Shown here: positions 17,897 through 25,829 of the stretch, piece by piece | Layout of the letters: each line of letters starts with the position of its first letter | Position numbering within the stretch: position 1 is the first letter of the stretch | Origin: Pseudomonadota bacterium | Lineage (GTDB): Bacteria > Pseudomonadota > Gammaproteobacteria > Xanthomonadales > Rhodanobacteraceae | Assembly (NCBI GenBank): GCA_018240505.1 | Contig: JAFEFQ010000245.1 | Coordinates: 1 to 64,000, forward strand | Direction of reading: 5' to 3' | DNA length: 64,000 nt | Notes under the pieces: generated by a model | The model's database searches: none | Told to the model about the DNA's origin: nothing | What the model saw: the letters and a program-made list of their open reading frames with translations, nothing else | Translations under genes and position numbers: made by a program

Positions 17897-19183
17897 TCAG
17901 TAGCCGTAGTTGCGACCGAGATGGAACGCGACCGCGTCGTCAAATCCTTTTTGCGCGCTGGCGGAGGAAAGCGCGTTGCGGATCTGCAGGGACCCAGGCC
18001 CCATCTGCCTGTTGCCCACCGCGCCGAGCGCCCGATCGCCGAATAGTCCCGTGGCGATATTGAAACCGAGCCGGTAGAAACTGGGGTTGTTGCCGGCAAG
18101 CCACCGGGTTCCCAAGCCCGGCTTGGATTCGCGGGCATCCATGACGCTGTGGTCGGCATTGACGATCGCGGCGCCTCTGGCGGCCAGGTCGGCATTGGCA
18201 TTGCGATCCAGCGAGTACTGGACGGCGAGTCTGAAACCGTACTGTTCGCCCGCACTCAATGCGTCTTGAATGGCCTGCTTGCCCGGCCCGTTGGCGGTCT
18301 GGCCCTCGGCCACGGCCATGCCATAGTCGAATCCGTTGATGCGCGCATCGTCGAGAAGCGAATTGCGCAGCTCATTCGCCAAGGGATCCTCGCTGGCGAG
18401 GTCCGAGCCGCGGGCGATGCGATCCTTCTTCGACGCCTCGTCAACCACGGAGCGCGATCGATTCAGGCCGCGCGAATCGCCTGGCGCGTCGAACGCGGGC
18501 CTTGAAGCTTGTGCACTTTGCGCCTGGCATTGGCGCTCGAGGCTGGCTGCGGCGGGCGAATTGCGTGCGCGCGCCGACCTGGCCGCTTCGCAAATCGACG
18601 TGGCTGGCGCCGGCGTTGTGGAAGGCGTGGCGCGGCCCAGGGCCACCGTCGGTTTGGCGGCAGGGGCAAGACCCGGGGAGCCATGCGCGAGGCACCTGGC
18701 GGTTCGATTGCTGTGCCAATCCGCCTTGGTTTGTGGCGGGCAAGCCAGGGCGCCGGGCGGGCACGGCCGACTGTTCGCATCGTAGGTGCTGCCCACGATC
18801 AGCCCCTGGCGACCGACCCGGCCTTCATAGATGCCGATGGTGTTGTTGTTCCAGTACACGGTGAGCTTGAGGGAATCACCCTGGATCGTTCCGACGGCGG
18901 GGCCATGACCCGCATAGTCATCGACTACGCTCCCGATATCCAATATGGGACCCCCATGTTCCCGGGTGTAACGGTAGGAGGCGGTGCCTTGAAGGTCAGT
19001 CCCCGTTTGTTCGAGTGTGAAGGAAGTCGGGCTCGGTTGATTGGTCTGCTCGATCGCCCATTCGCCGCTCATGTCCCATTGCGTACAGGCCGCCTGTGCG
19101 ACGGACTGTGAAGGAACGACGATGCCGCCACCGAACACGATGACGCCTGCTACCGCAATGGAAATCTTGCCGATACCGGGCAT
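17897..19183 (-). CDS. Exported protein of unknown function
   Basis: A 428-residue protein, not recognised. It has a signal peptide (hydrophobic about 7-22, ending SVAQAA), then a small beta-rich domain, CTQWDMSGEWAIEQTN through TLEQTGTDLQGTASY, that resembles lipocalin-like or DUF-type ligand-binding folds. A low-complexity Ala/Pro/Arg linker follows (about 165-250), then a helical C-terminal region (260-428) ending FHLGRNYGY. ATG 19183 has AGGTGG just upstream. The start is 75 nt below shared motif site 3 and the gene is divergent from the sigma factor, suggesting it is a regulon member or a locus partner. Confidence 0.65.
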   Translation of the reverse strand: MPGIGKISIAVAGVIVFGGGIVVPSQSVAQAACTQWDMSGEWAIEQTNQPSPTSFTLEQTGTDLQGTASYRYTREHGGPILDIGSVVDDYAGHGPAVGTIQGDSLKLTVYWNNNTIGIYEGRVGRQGLIVGSTYDANSRPCPPGALACPPQTKADWHSNRTARCLAHGSPGLAPAAKPTVALGRATPSTTPAPATSICEAARSARARNSPAAASLERQCQAQSAQASRPAFDAPGDSRGLNRSRSVVDEASKKDRIARGSDLASEDPLANELRNSLLDDARINGFDYGMAVAEGQTANGPGKQAIQDALSAGEQYGFRLAVQYSLDRNANADLAARGAAIVNADHSVMDARESKPGLGTRWLAGNNPSFYRLGFNIATGLFGDRALGAVGNRQMGPGSLQIRNALSSASAQKGFDDAVAFHLGRNYGY

Positions 19184-19258
19184 GGGGCCACCTCTTGGGT
19201 TTTGACAGGATTTGCCGAATGGATACGTTCGGTATTCCGCTTCCGGGTCTTGTCGGCT

Positions 19259-19286
19259 CATACGGCAATCGACGAAAAAAACCGAC
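19259..19286 (-). promoter_or_regulatory. Shared motif, site 3 (putative ECF promoter)
   Basis: Minus-strand GTCGGT-N15-CCGTATG in the 220-bp divergent gap between the exported-protein gene and the ECF sigma gene, 75 nt before the former. The position next to the regulator gene makes this the most likely direct target. Confidence 0.65.
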
Positions 19287-19403
19287 ATCGTGCCTGCCGC
19301 CGTGTCGCGGCGCGGGTGGCGAAGACGGCGCGAAGCGGCGCGGACGCCCGCGCGGGCGGCGCGTGTATACTCGTTCCAGCGGTTCCGGGGGAGCGGGGTT
19401 CGC

Positions 19404-19973
19404 ATGGTCGGGGGCGAAGTCACAGGGCTGCTGGAAGCGGTCAACAATGGCGATGCGCAGGCGCTGCACGCCTTGTTTGCGCGCGTGTACCGCGAGCTGA
19501 AGCAGCTGGCGCGCAAGCGTCTGGCCGAATCGGCCGGGCATTCGCTGAACACCACGGCGCTGGTGCACGAGGCCTATCTGAAACTCGCCCACTCCGAAGG
19601 GCGCCCGCTGCACGGACGCACGCATTTTTTTGCCCTCGCGGCCAAGGCCATGCGCCAGATCGTCATCGATCGCGCGCGTGCGCACGTGGCAGAAAAACGC
19701 GGCGGCAGCGAGGCGCGGCTGGTCGAACTCGACGAGGCACTCGGCGTTCCCGGCGGCGGACTCGAAGCGGACGAGTTGCTGCGCCTGAACCATGCGCTCG
19801 ACTCGCTCGAAGCGGCGGAGCCGCGGCTGGCGGAACTGGTCGAGTTGCGTTTCTTCGCCGGCCTCGGCATCGGCGAGATCGCCGTGTTGCGCGATGTGAG
19901 CGAACGCACGCTCAATCGCGATTGGCGCCGCGCCAAGGCACAACTGTACGCGACGCTGCACCCAGAGCCATGA
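19404..19973 (+). CDS. ECF-type RNA polymerase sigma factor, kinase-partnered type
   Basis: A 189-residue sigma factor of the TIGR02999/ECF43-like kind. The region 2 block LNTTALVHEAYLKLA (residues 49-63), HFFALAAKAMRQIVIDRARAH and the region 4 helix-turn-helix ELRFFAGLGIGEIAVLRDVSERTLNRDWRRAKAQL-type segment are visible. Region 2.2 lacks the acidic DAED motif usual in ECF sigmas and has Asn-Thr-Thr (Thr50, Thr51) there instead. In the studied EcfP/PknT and EcfK/PknS pairs, a partner kinase activates the sigma factor by phosphorylating this region. No anti-sigma gene is adjacent. Its stop overlaps the kinase start (ATGA). ATG 19404 is chosen; longer starts run into the motif region. Confidence 0.88.
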   Translation: MVGGEVTGLLEAVNNGDAQALHALFARVYRELKQLARKRLAESAGHSLNTTALVHEAYLKLAHSEGRPLHGRTHFFALAAKAMRQIVIDRARAHVAEKRGGSEARLVELDEALGVPGGGLEADELLRLNHALDSLEAAEPRLAELVELRFFAGLGIGEIAVLRDVSERTLNRDWRRAKAQLYATLHPEP

Positions 19974-22888
19974 CCGTGGACCCGCGACGTGTCGGCGAAC
20001 TGTTCGATGCGGCGATCGACATCGCACCGGAGGAACGCGCGGTCTGGCTGGATCGAGCCTGCGACGGCGATGCCGTGCTTCGCGCCGAAGTCGAATGCTT
20101 GCTGCGCGCCGATGCCAGAGCGTCGGATTTTCTGGAAGCGCCGCCGGCCTTGATCGCCGCGGCCAGCGCAACCGCAGCACCCCACGGCGCGGAAGGCATG
20201 CCGCATCGGTTCGGTGTCTATCGCGTACTGCGTTCGATCGGCAGCGGCGGCATGGGCGAGGTGTGGTTGGCCGAGCGCAGCGACGGTGAATTCGAGCAGC
20301 GCGTCGCGGTCAAGCAACTCGCCTGGCCGACACCGGGCCTGCTGCAGCGCTTCCGCCGCGAGCGCCAGATTCTCGCGCGACTCGAGCACGCCAGCATCGC
20401 GCGCCTGATCGACGGCGGCATCGGCGCCGACGGCGCGCCCTATCTGGTGATGGAGTACGTCGACGGCGTGCCGATTACCGACTTCGCACGCGCGCGGGCA
20501 CTCGACGTGCGTGCGCGCCTGCACCTGTTCCTGCGCGTCTGCGAGGCGGTGCAGTACGCGCACCAGAATCTCGTCGTGCATCGCGACCTGAAGCCGGCGA
20601 ACATCTTCGTCACCGCGGACGGCACGCCGAAACTGCTCGATTTCGGCATCGCCAAGGTGCTGGCGACGACCGACGCAGACGCGCCGACGCAGACCGCCGC
20701 ACGCCTGCTGACGCCGGACTACGCCGCGCCCGAACAGTTCACCGGCGCGGCGATCACCACGGCGACCGACGTGTATGCGCTTGGCGTCGTGTTGTACGAA
20801 CTGCTCGCGGACAGGCGTCCGCCGCGCGCCGATTTCGGGATGCCTCGTGACGGAACGCAGCACGCGGGCGAACCGCCGCCGCCAAGCGCCGCACTCGATT
20901 CAACCGCCATCGACGCGAACCCCCGCCGGCGCGCGCTGCGCGGCGATCTGGATCGCATCGCGCTGACCGCGATCGCCGCCGAACCACCGCGTCGCTATGC
21001 ATCGGCGGAGGCGCTCGCCACCGACATCCGACGCCATCTCGAGGGCCGGCCGATCGCGGCGCGCCGCGACAGCGTCGGCTATCGATTCCGCAAATTCGCC
21101 CGGCGCAATCGCTATGTGCTCGGCGCTGCAGCGATCGCGTTCGCCGCGTGTCTTGCCGCGGCCGTCGTCAGCCTGCGCCAGGCCAGCATCGCCCGCGACG
21201 AAGCGCAGCGCGCAGCCGCCGTGCGGCAATTCATGGTCACGGTGTTCCAGCAGGCCAATCCCGAAGAAAACAAGGGTCGTCCGCTCGATGCGCATCAACT
21301 GCTGGAAAAAGGCGAGCAACAAATGCGGCGGCGTTTTGCCGGCCAACCGGCCCTGCAAACCGATGTTTCCGCGCTGTTGGCGCAGCTCTACGTCGATCTC
21401 GGCGACTACGCCCGCGCCGACACCTTGCTCAAGCAGGCGCTCGTCGCGAGCGAAGCCGCGCGCATCCCCGATGAGGTTCGCGGCCGCGTGCTCGTGAGTC
21501 TGGCCACGCTCGAGGGCGAGGTTCAGTCCCGATTCGCCGATTCACTCGCGCATGCGCGTCAAGGCGTCGCGCTGCTGCAGCCTACGCGCGAGCGCAACGC
21601 CGAACACATCGCGCAGGCGCACTGGGTCATGGCCGCGGACCTGATCGCACAGAACGACAGCGACGGGGCGATCGCGCTGTTGCATGAAGCCATTCCACGG
21701 GACCAGGCCGTACTCGGCGAACGCAGCGAACCGGTTGCTGAAGCGTGGGTGAAATTGGGGCGCGCGTCGGCAGAGCTGGAGCGCTGGATGGACGCCGATG
21801 CCGCATTCGACCAGGCACTCCGCATCATGCGGGGCATTTACGGCGAAGACAGCCTGCATGCGGCGCATGTGCTCAACGAAATCGGCAGCCTCCACTATCA
21901 GGCTGGCGACTTCGCTCGCGCCGAGGAGGCGCACCGGAAAGCGCTGCAGATGAAAATCGGCATTCTGGATCCCGACAACCCCGACACGCTGAGCCTGCGC
22001 CACAACCTGCTCGGCGACATCGAAGGCGCCGGGCGCTATGCCGAAGCCTTGCCGCAACGACTGCAGCTGCTGGAGCAGGCCAAGGCATCGCCGGCCGTCG
22101 CGGCCGCTCCGCTGCAAATCGTCGCCTACCTCGACGGCGCGGCCCAGGACTATCAGGCGTTGGGCCGTTTCGCTGAAGCCAGGGCATTGCTCGAACAGGC
22201 GCTGGCCCTGATCGACAAAGCGCAGGGGCAGCGAAGTCAGCACAGCGTGACCACGCGCAGCCATCTCGGTACCGTCTTGCTGCTGCAGGGGCATTTTGCC
22301 GAGGCCGAGGCCGCGTTTCGCGAGGCGCTCGCCACGAAGCCGACGCCGTTCCGCACATGCGGATTGCGCGAGCGGCTCGGCGTGACCTTGCGTCTCGCAC
22401 ACCAGCCTGCGCAGGCAATGAAGCAATTCCAGTCGCTGAACGACGAAGGATGTCTGGCGTCGTTGAAGGAAAGCGACAACTGGCGACCGCGCGCTCTGGC
22501 CGCGCTGGCCGAAGCACAGCTGGATTCCGGCGACACCACGACGGCCAATGTCACCGCGGATTCCGCGATGGCGTATGCGCGCAAAGCGTTCCCGCCGCAT
22601 CATTTCCAACTGGGCATCGCGTTGTTCGCGCAAGCGCGCGCACGCCTGGCTGCAGGCAAACCCGGCGAGGCGGAGCCGTTGCTGCGCGAAGCACTGGCGG
22701 TACGCAACCCGCCGCATCCTGCCGACGATCCGCGTGTGCTCGAAGTGAAGGTCGCCCTGATCAATGCGCTGACTGCGCAAAGCAGGAAAGACGAAGCCAT
22801 CCGGCTGCGCGATGAAGTCGGACCGTTGTTGCAAGGGTCGGCATCGCCCTATGCAGCCGACCTGCGCGCGCAGCTGACGGCACACTGA
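19970..22888 (+). CDS. Membrane Ser/Thr protein kinase with TPR sensor domain
   Basis: A 972-residue Hanks-type kinase. A ~80-residue N-terminal helical region is followed by the kinase domain: glycine loop GSGGMGEV (91-98), Lys115, HRDLKPAN (204-211), DFG (224-226) and a PDYAAPEQF activation-loop end. A single membrane helix (YVLGAAAIAFAACLAAAVVSL) follows at about residue 380, then a ~570-residue TPR array that would lie in the periplasm. The start overlaps the sigma gene stop by 4 nt, so the pair is co-translated. By analogy with known kinase/ECF pairs it should phosphorylate the sigma factor in response to an envelope signal bound by the TPRs; the signal is unknown. Confidence 0.92.
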   Translation: MTVDPRRVGELFDAAIDIAPEERAVWLDRACDGDAVLRAEVECLLRADARASDFLEAPPALIAAASATAAPHGAEGMPHRFGVYRVLRSIGSGGMGEVWLAERSDGEFEQRVAVKQLAWPTPGLLQRFRRERQILARLEHASIARLIDGGIGADGAPYLVMEYVDGVPITDFARARALDVRARLHLFLRVCEAVQYAHQNLVVHRDLKPANIFVTADGTPKLLDFGIAKVLATTDADAPTQTAARLLTPDYAAPEQFTGAAITTATDVYALGVVLYELLADRRPPRADFGMPRDGTQHAGEPPPPSAALDSTAIDANPRRRALRGDLDRIALTAIAAEPPRRYASAEALATDIRRHLEGRPIAARRDSVGYRFRKFARRNRYVLGAAAIAFAACLAAAVVSLRQASIARDEAQRAAAVRQFMVTVFQQANPEENKGRPLDAHQLLEKGEQQMRRRFAGQPALQTDVSALLAQLYVDLGDYARADTLLKQALVASEAARIPDEVRGRVLVSLATLEGEVQSRFADSLAHARQGVALLQPTRERNAEHIAQAHWVMAADLIAQNDSDGAIALLHEAIPRDQAVLGERSEPVAEAWVKLGRASAELERWMDADAAFDQALRIMRGIYGEDSLHAAHVLNEIGSLHYQAGDFARAEEAHRKALQMKIGILDPDNPDTLSLRHNLLGDIEGAGRYAEALPQRLQLLEQAKASPAVAAAPLQIVAYLDGAAQDYQALGRFAEARALLEQALALIDKAQGQRSQHSVTTRSHLGTVLLLQGHFAEAEAAFREALATKPTPFRTCGLRERLGVTLRLAHQPAQAMKQFQSLNDEGCLASLKESDNWRPRALAALAEAQLDSGDTTTANVTADSAMAYARKAFPPHHFQLGIALFAQARARLAAGKPGEAEPLLREALAVRNPPHPADDPRVLEVKVALINALTAQSRKDEAIRLRDEVGPLLQGSASPYAADLRAQLTAH

Positions 22889-22964
22889 AGCACCGGGTCG
22901 ACTTCAAGCGCTCCACGCGCGCACATTTCACCCGGGCGATAGCGCTGCCGGGCACAATGGCGCC

Positions 22965-24035
22965 ATGCCGTCGGCGACAATGTCATCCCGAATCCGCATC
23001 CGGATCGCCTGCATCGCGATGCTCAGCCTTCTCGCCAGCGCCTGCTCGACCCTGCGCTACGTCGCCCATGTCGCGCATGGGCAGGCACAGCTCGTGAGCG
23101 CGCGCGAGCCGATCGCCAAGCTCCTCGCCGATCCCGCGACCGATGCGAAACTCGCCGCGCGCCTGCGCCTCGCGCAGGATGCCCGCCGTTTCGCCTCGAC
23201 CCGTCTCGGCCTGCCCGACAATCGCAGCTACACGGCCTATGTGGACCTGAAGCGGCCCTATGTCGTCTGGAACGTGTTCGCCGCGCCGCGCTACTCGGTC
23301 GATCCGATCCTGCACTGTTTTCCGATCGCCGGCTGCGTGCCGTATCGCGGCTGGTTCGACGAGGCGTTGGCGAAGGCCGAAGCGGCGCGATTGGAAGCAC
23401 GCGGCGACGACGTCTACGTCGGCGGCGTCACCGCCTACTCGACGCTGGGCTGGTTTGCCGATCCGGTCACTTCGACGATGCTGCGCCGGGACGACGACGA
23501 ACTGATCGGCACGATCTTCCACGAACTCGCGCATCAGCTGCTTTACGTGAAGGACGACACCGCGTTCAACGAATCGTTCGCGAGCTTCGTGCAGGACGAA
23601 GGCCTGCGCGAATGGCGCGCGGCGCGCGGCGAAAGCTTGCACGCGGAACACAACCGCCAGGCCGACGACGACTTCACGCGCCTCGTGCTCGACCTGCGCG
23701 AGCGCCTGCACCGGCTCTATGCGAGCAATCTCGACACCGCCACGATGGATGCCGCCAAGCGCGACGAGATCGCCGATTTCCGCAGACGCTACGCCGACTG
23801 GCGCGACACGCACTGGCCAGACGACCATCGCTACGACGCCTACGTCGCCAGGCCGATCAACAACGCAAGCCTGCTGCCGTTCGGCCTCTACGACGGCTGG
23901 ATGCCGGCGTTCGCCGCGCTGTTCGCGCGAGCCGGCAACGACTGGTCGCGCTTCCACGCACGCGTGCGCGAGCTTGCACGCATGGACAAGGCAGCGCGCG
24001 AAACGCAGTTGAAAACGCTGGCGGCAAACCCGTAG
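22965..24035 (+). CDS. Predicted lipoprotein aminopeptidase (PF10023 family)
   Basis: A 356-residue zinc peptidase-like protein. A lipoprotein signal ends at LLASAC, so the mature protein should be anchored in the envelope by its cysteine. The HELAHQ zinc motif sits in IGTIFHELAHQLLYVKDDTAFNESFA, with the downstream glutamate expected as third ligand. The RYxxYVVWNVFAAP-type region and the PFGLYDGWMPAFAALF tail are also typical. ATG 22965 or the in-frame ATG 22980 could be the start; the second gives a more compact signal peptide. It heads a + strand run with a glycolipid synthase and a membrane protein. The natural substrate is unknown. Confidence 0.85.
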   Translation: MPSATMSSRIRIRIACIAMLSLLASACSTLRYVAHVAHGQAQLVSAREPIAKLLADPATDAKLAARLRLAQDARRFASTRLGLPDNRSYTAYVDLKRPYVVWNVFAAPRYSVDPILHCFPIAGCVPYRGWFDEALAKAEAARLEARGDDVYVGGVTAYSTLGWFADPVTSTMLRRDDDELIGTIFHELAHQLLYVKDDTAFNESFASFVQDEGLREWRAARGESLHAEHNRQADDDFTRLVLDLRERLHRLYASNLDTATMDAAKRDEIADFRRRYADWRDTHWPDDHRYDAYVARPINNASLLPFGLYDGWMPAFAALFARAGNDWSRFHARVRELARMDKAARETQLKTLAANP

Positions 24036-24066
24036 ATTGCGCTGACGAACCGTCGAGCACGAATCG

Positions 24067-25203
24067 ATGACCAGACTCCTGATCCTCAGCGTCAGCGCCG
24101 GCAACGGCCATGTGCGCGCCGCGCAGGCGCTCGAAGCGACCGCGCGCACGCTGCCCGACGCGCCCGAGGTCGCCCACCTCGACGCGATGGATTTCGTCGC
24201 CGCGGGCTTCCGCAAGATGTACACCGACGGTTACATCAGACTCATCAACGAGCATCCGGCGATCTGGGAGCAGGTGCACCGCAAGACCGACACGACGCCG
24301 CACGGCGCGGCCTCGCAACGCCTGCGCCGCGGCATCGAGCGCCTGTCCAGCGGCGCGCTGCGGCGCGAGGTGCGCAAGCGCCGGCCCGACGCGGTGATCT
24401 GCACGCACTTCCTGCCGGCGGAGCTGCTCAAGCGCGAGGCCGAGCAAGGCCATCTGCCCTGCCCGATCTGGCTGCAGGTGACCGACTACGACCTGCACAA
24501 CATGTGGCTGGTGCCCGACCTGGCCGGCTATTTCGCGGCGACGAACGAAGTCGCGTTCCGCATGCGCGCGCGCGGGCTGCGCGCGGATCGCCTGCACGTC
24601 ACCGGCATTCCGGTGATGCCGGCATTCGCCCAACCCGATTCCGCGGAGCTGGATCGCGGTGCCTGCGTGCGTGAACTCGGCCTCGACCCGTCGCGTCGCA
24701 TGATCCTCATCGTCGCCGGCGGCGCCGGCGTCGGCGACCTGCCGACGCTCGTGCAACGCGTGCTCGGCCTCGCCGGCGATTTCCAGATCGTCGCGGTCGC
24801 CGGGCGCAACGCCGAGGCGAAACAGAAGCTCGACGCGCTCGCCGCGCAGCATCCGCGGCGCCTGCTCGCGCTCGGCTTCACCGACCGGATGCACAAGCTC
24901 ATGGCGGCGAGCGACCTGGTCGTGACCAAACCCGGCGGGCTGACCGTTTCCGAATGCCTGGCCATCGGCCGGCCGATGCTGCTGATCTCGCCGATTCCCG
25001 GGCAGGAGGAACACAACGCCGGCTATCTGATGGAGGAAGGCGCGGCCTGGCTCGCCTACGACACGATCGGCGTCGAGTACAAGATCGCGCGCCTCATGAC
25101 CGAGCCGGCCACGCTTGCGGCGATGGCGGCGCGCAGCCGCGCGCTCGGCAAACCGCAAGCGGCGCGGGCAGTGCTGGATCGCGTGCTCGGCGGCGTGCGA
25201 TGA
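24067..25203 (+). CDS. MGDG-synthase-like diacylglycerol glycosyltransferase (GT28)
   Basis: A 378-residue GT-B enzyme similar to MurG/MGDG synthase and processive diacylglycerol glucosyltransferases. SVSAGNGHVRAAQALE (residues 8-23) is the family's N-terminal glycine/histidine motif. A lipid-acceptor domain with CTHFLPAELLKREAE follows, then IVAGGAGVGDLP and the donor motif KPGGLTVSECLA. It probably glycosylates diacylglycerol on the inner face of the membrane, giving a non-phosphorus glycolipid of a kind often made under phosphate limitation. No phosphate-box sequence is evident to me. The stop overlaps the next start (ATGA). Confidence 0.88.
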   Translation: MTRLLILSVSAGNGHVRAAQALEATARTLPDAPEVAHLDAMDFVAAGFRKMYTDGYIRLINEHPAIWEQVHRKTDTTPHGAASQRLRRGIERLSSGALRREVRKRRPDAVICTHFLPAELLKREAEQGHLPCPIWLQVTDYDLHNMWLVPDLAGYFAATNEVAFRMRARGLRADRLHVTGIPVMPAFAQPDSAELDRGACVRELGLDPSRRMILIVAGGAGVGDLPTLVQRVLGLAGDFQIVAVAGRNAEAKQKLDALAAQHPRRLLALGFTDRMHKLMAASDLVVTKPGGLTVSECLAIGRPMLLISPIPGQEEHNAGYLMEEGAAWLAYDTIGVEYKIARLMTEPATLAAMAARSRALGKPQAARAVLDRVLGGVR

Positions 25204-25691
25204 GCGCGGCGACGACGTCCCCGGCGACCCCCGGCTGGCCGCGCACCCTCGCCTACATCGGCTGGGTGCTGCTGATGGCCTGCTTCTTCGCCGAGGTCGA
25301 GGTGCAGATCGAAGGCGCTTCGGGCTGGGCGGCCAAGCTGCCGACCTGGCGCATCGAATCGCACTGGCTGCTCGACCTCTTCTGGGGCGGACGGCCGATG
25401 ACCGGCTATCACGCCTGGGTGTTCAGCTTTATGGCGCTCGCGTTCTTCTCGCCGCTGGTGTTTTTCGCAGAGTATACTTTGCGCGCGGCGGCGCAGGCGC
25501 TGGCCGGAGTGATGCTGTTCTGGATGATCGAGGACGCGGCGTGGTTCGTGTTCAACCCGGCGTTCGGCTGGAGCCGCTTCGCGCCGGAACACGTGCCGTG
25601 GCACAAGCACTGGCTGCTCGGCGTGCCGGCCGACTACTGGATCGGCATCGGCGGTGCGGCGCTGATTTTCTGGCTGATCAACCGCAAATAG
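25200..25691 (+). CDS. Small polytopic membrane protein, unknown function
   Basis: A 163-residue protein, not recognised as a named family. Four hydrophobic helices are visible, including TLAYIGWVLLMACFFAEVEV, WVFSFMALAFFSPLVFFAEY, ALAGVMLFWMIEDAAWFVF and WIGIGGAALIFWLIN. Conserved-looking polar residues (EVEVQIE, IEDAAW, HVPWHKHW) lie at helix borders and could hold a metal or lipid headgroup. The ATG overlaps the stop of the glycolipid synthase gene by 4 nt, which suggests a role with that enzyme, such as handling or moving the glycolipid. That role is inference. Confidence 0.7.
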   Translation: MSAATTSPATPGWPRTLAYIGWVLLMACFFAEVEVQIEGASGWAAKLPTWRIESHWLLDLFWGGRPMTGYHAWVFSFMALAFFSPLVFFAEYTLRAAAQALAGVMLFWMIEDAAWFVFNPAFGWSRFAPEHVPWHKHWLLGVPADYWIGIGGAALIFWLINRK

Positions 25692-25711
25692 CAGCGGCGC
25701 AATTCGCAGGA

Positions 25712-25760
25712 GGCTCGACTTTTGCGCGTCTCGCGCAAAGGATTCCAAAACAGTCGAGCC
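25712..25760. terminator. Nested inverted repeat between convergent genes
   Basis: An outer stem (GGCTCGACTTT, 25712-25722, with its complement near 25749-25760) encloses a perfect inner hairpin (TTTGCGCG 25721-25728 and CGCGCAAA 25732-25739). It lies between the small membrane protein gene and the M13 peptidase gene. A bidirectional terminator role is plausible. The rest of 25692-25829 holds a short palindrome near 25793-25812 and nothing else I recognise. Confidence 0.5.
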
Positions 25761-25829
25761 CGGCTCTTGAACTTCCGCTGCCCAAAAGCGGGCGCGACGA
25801 ATCGCGCCCCTGCGACGGACTGACATTCG

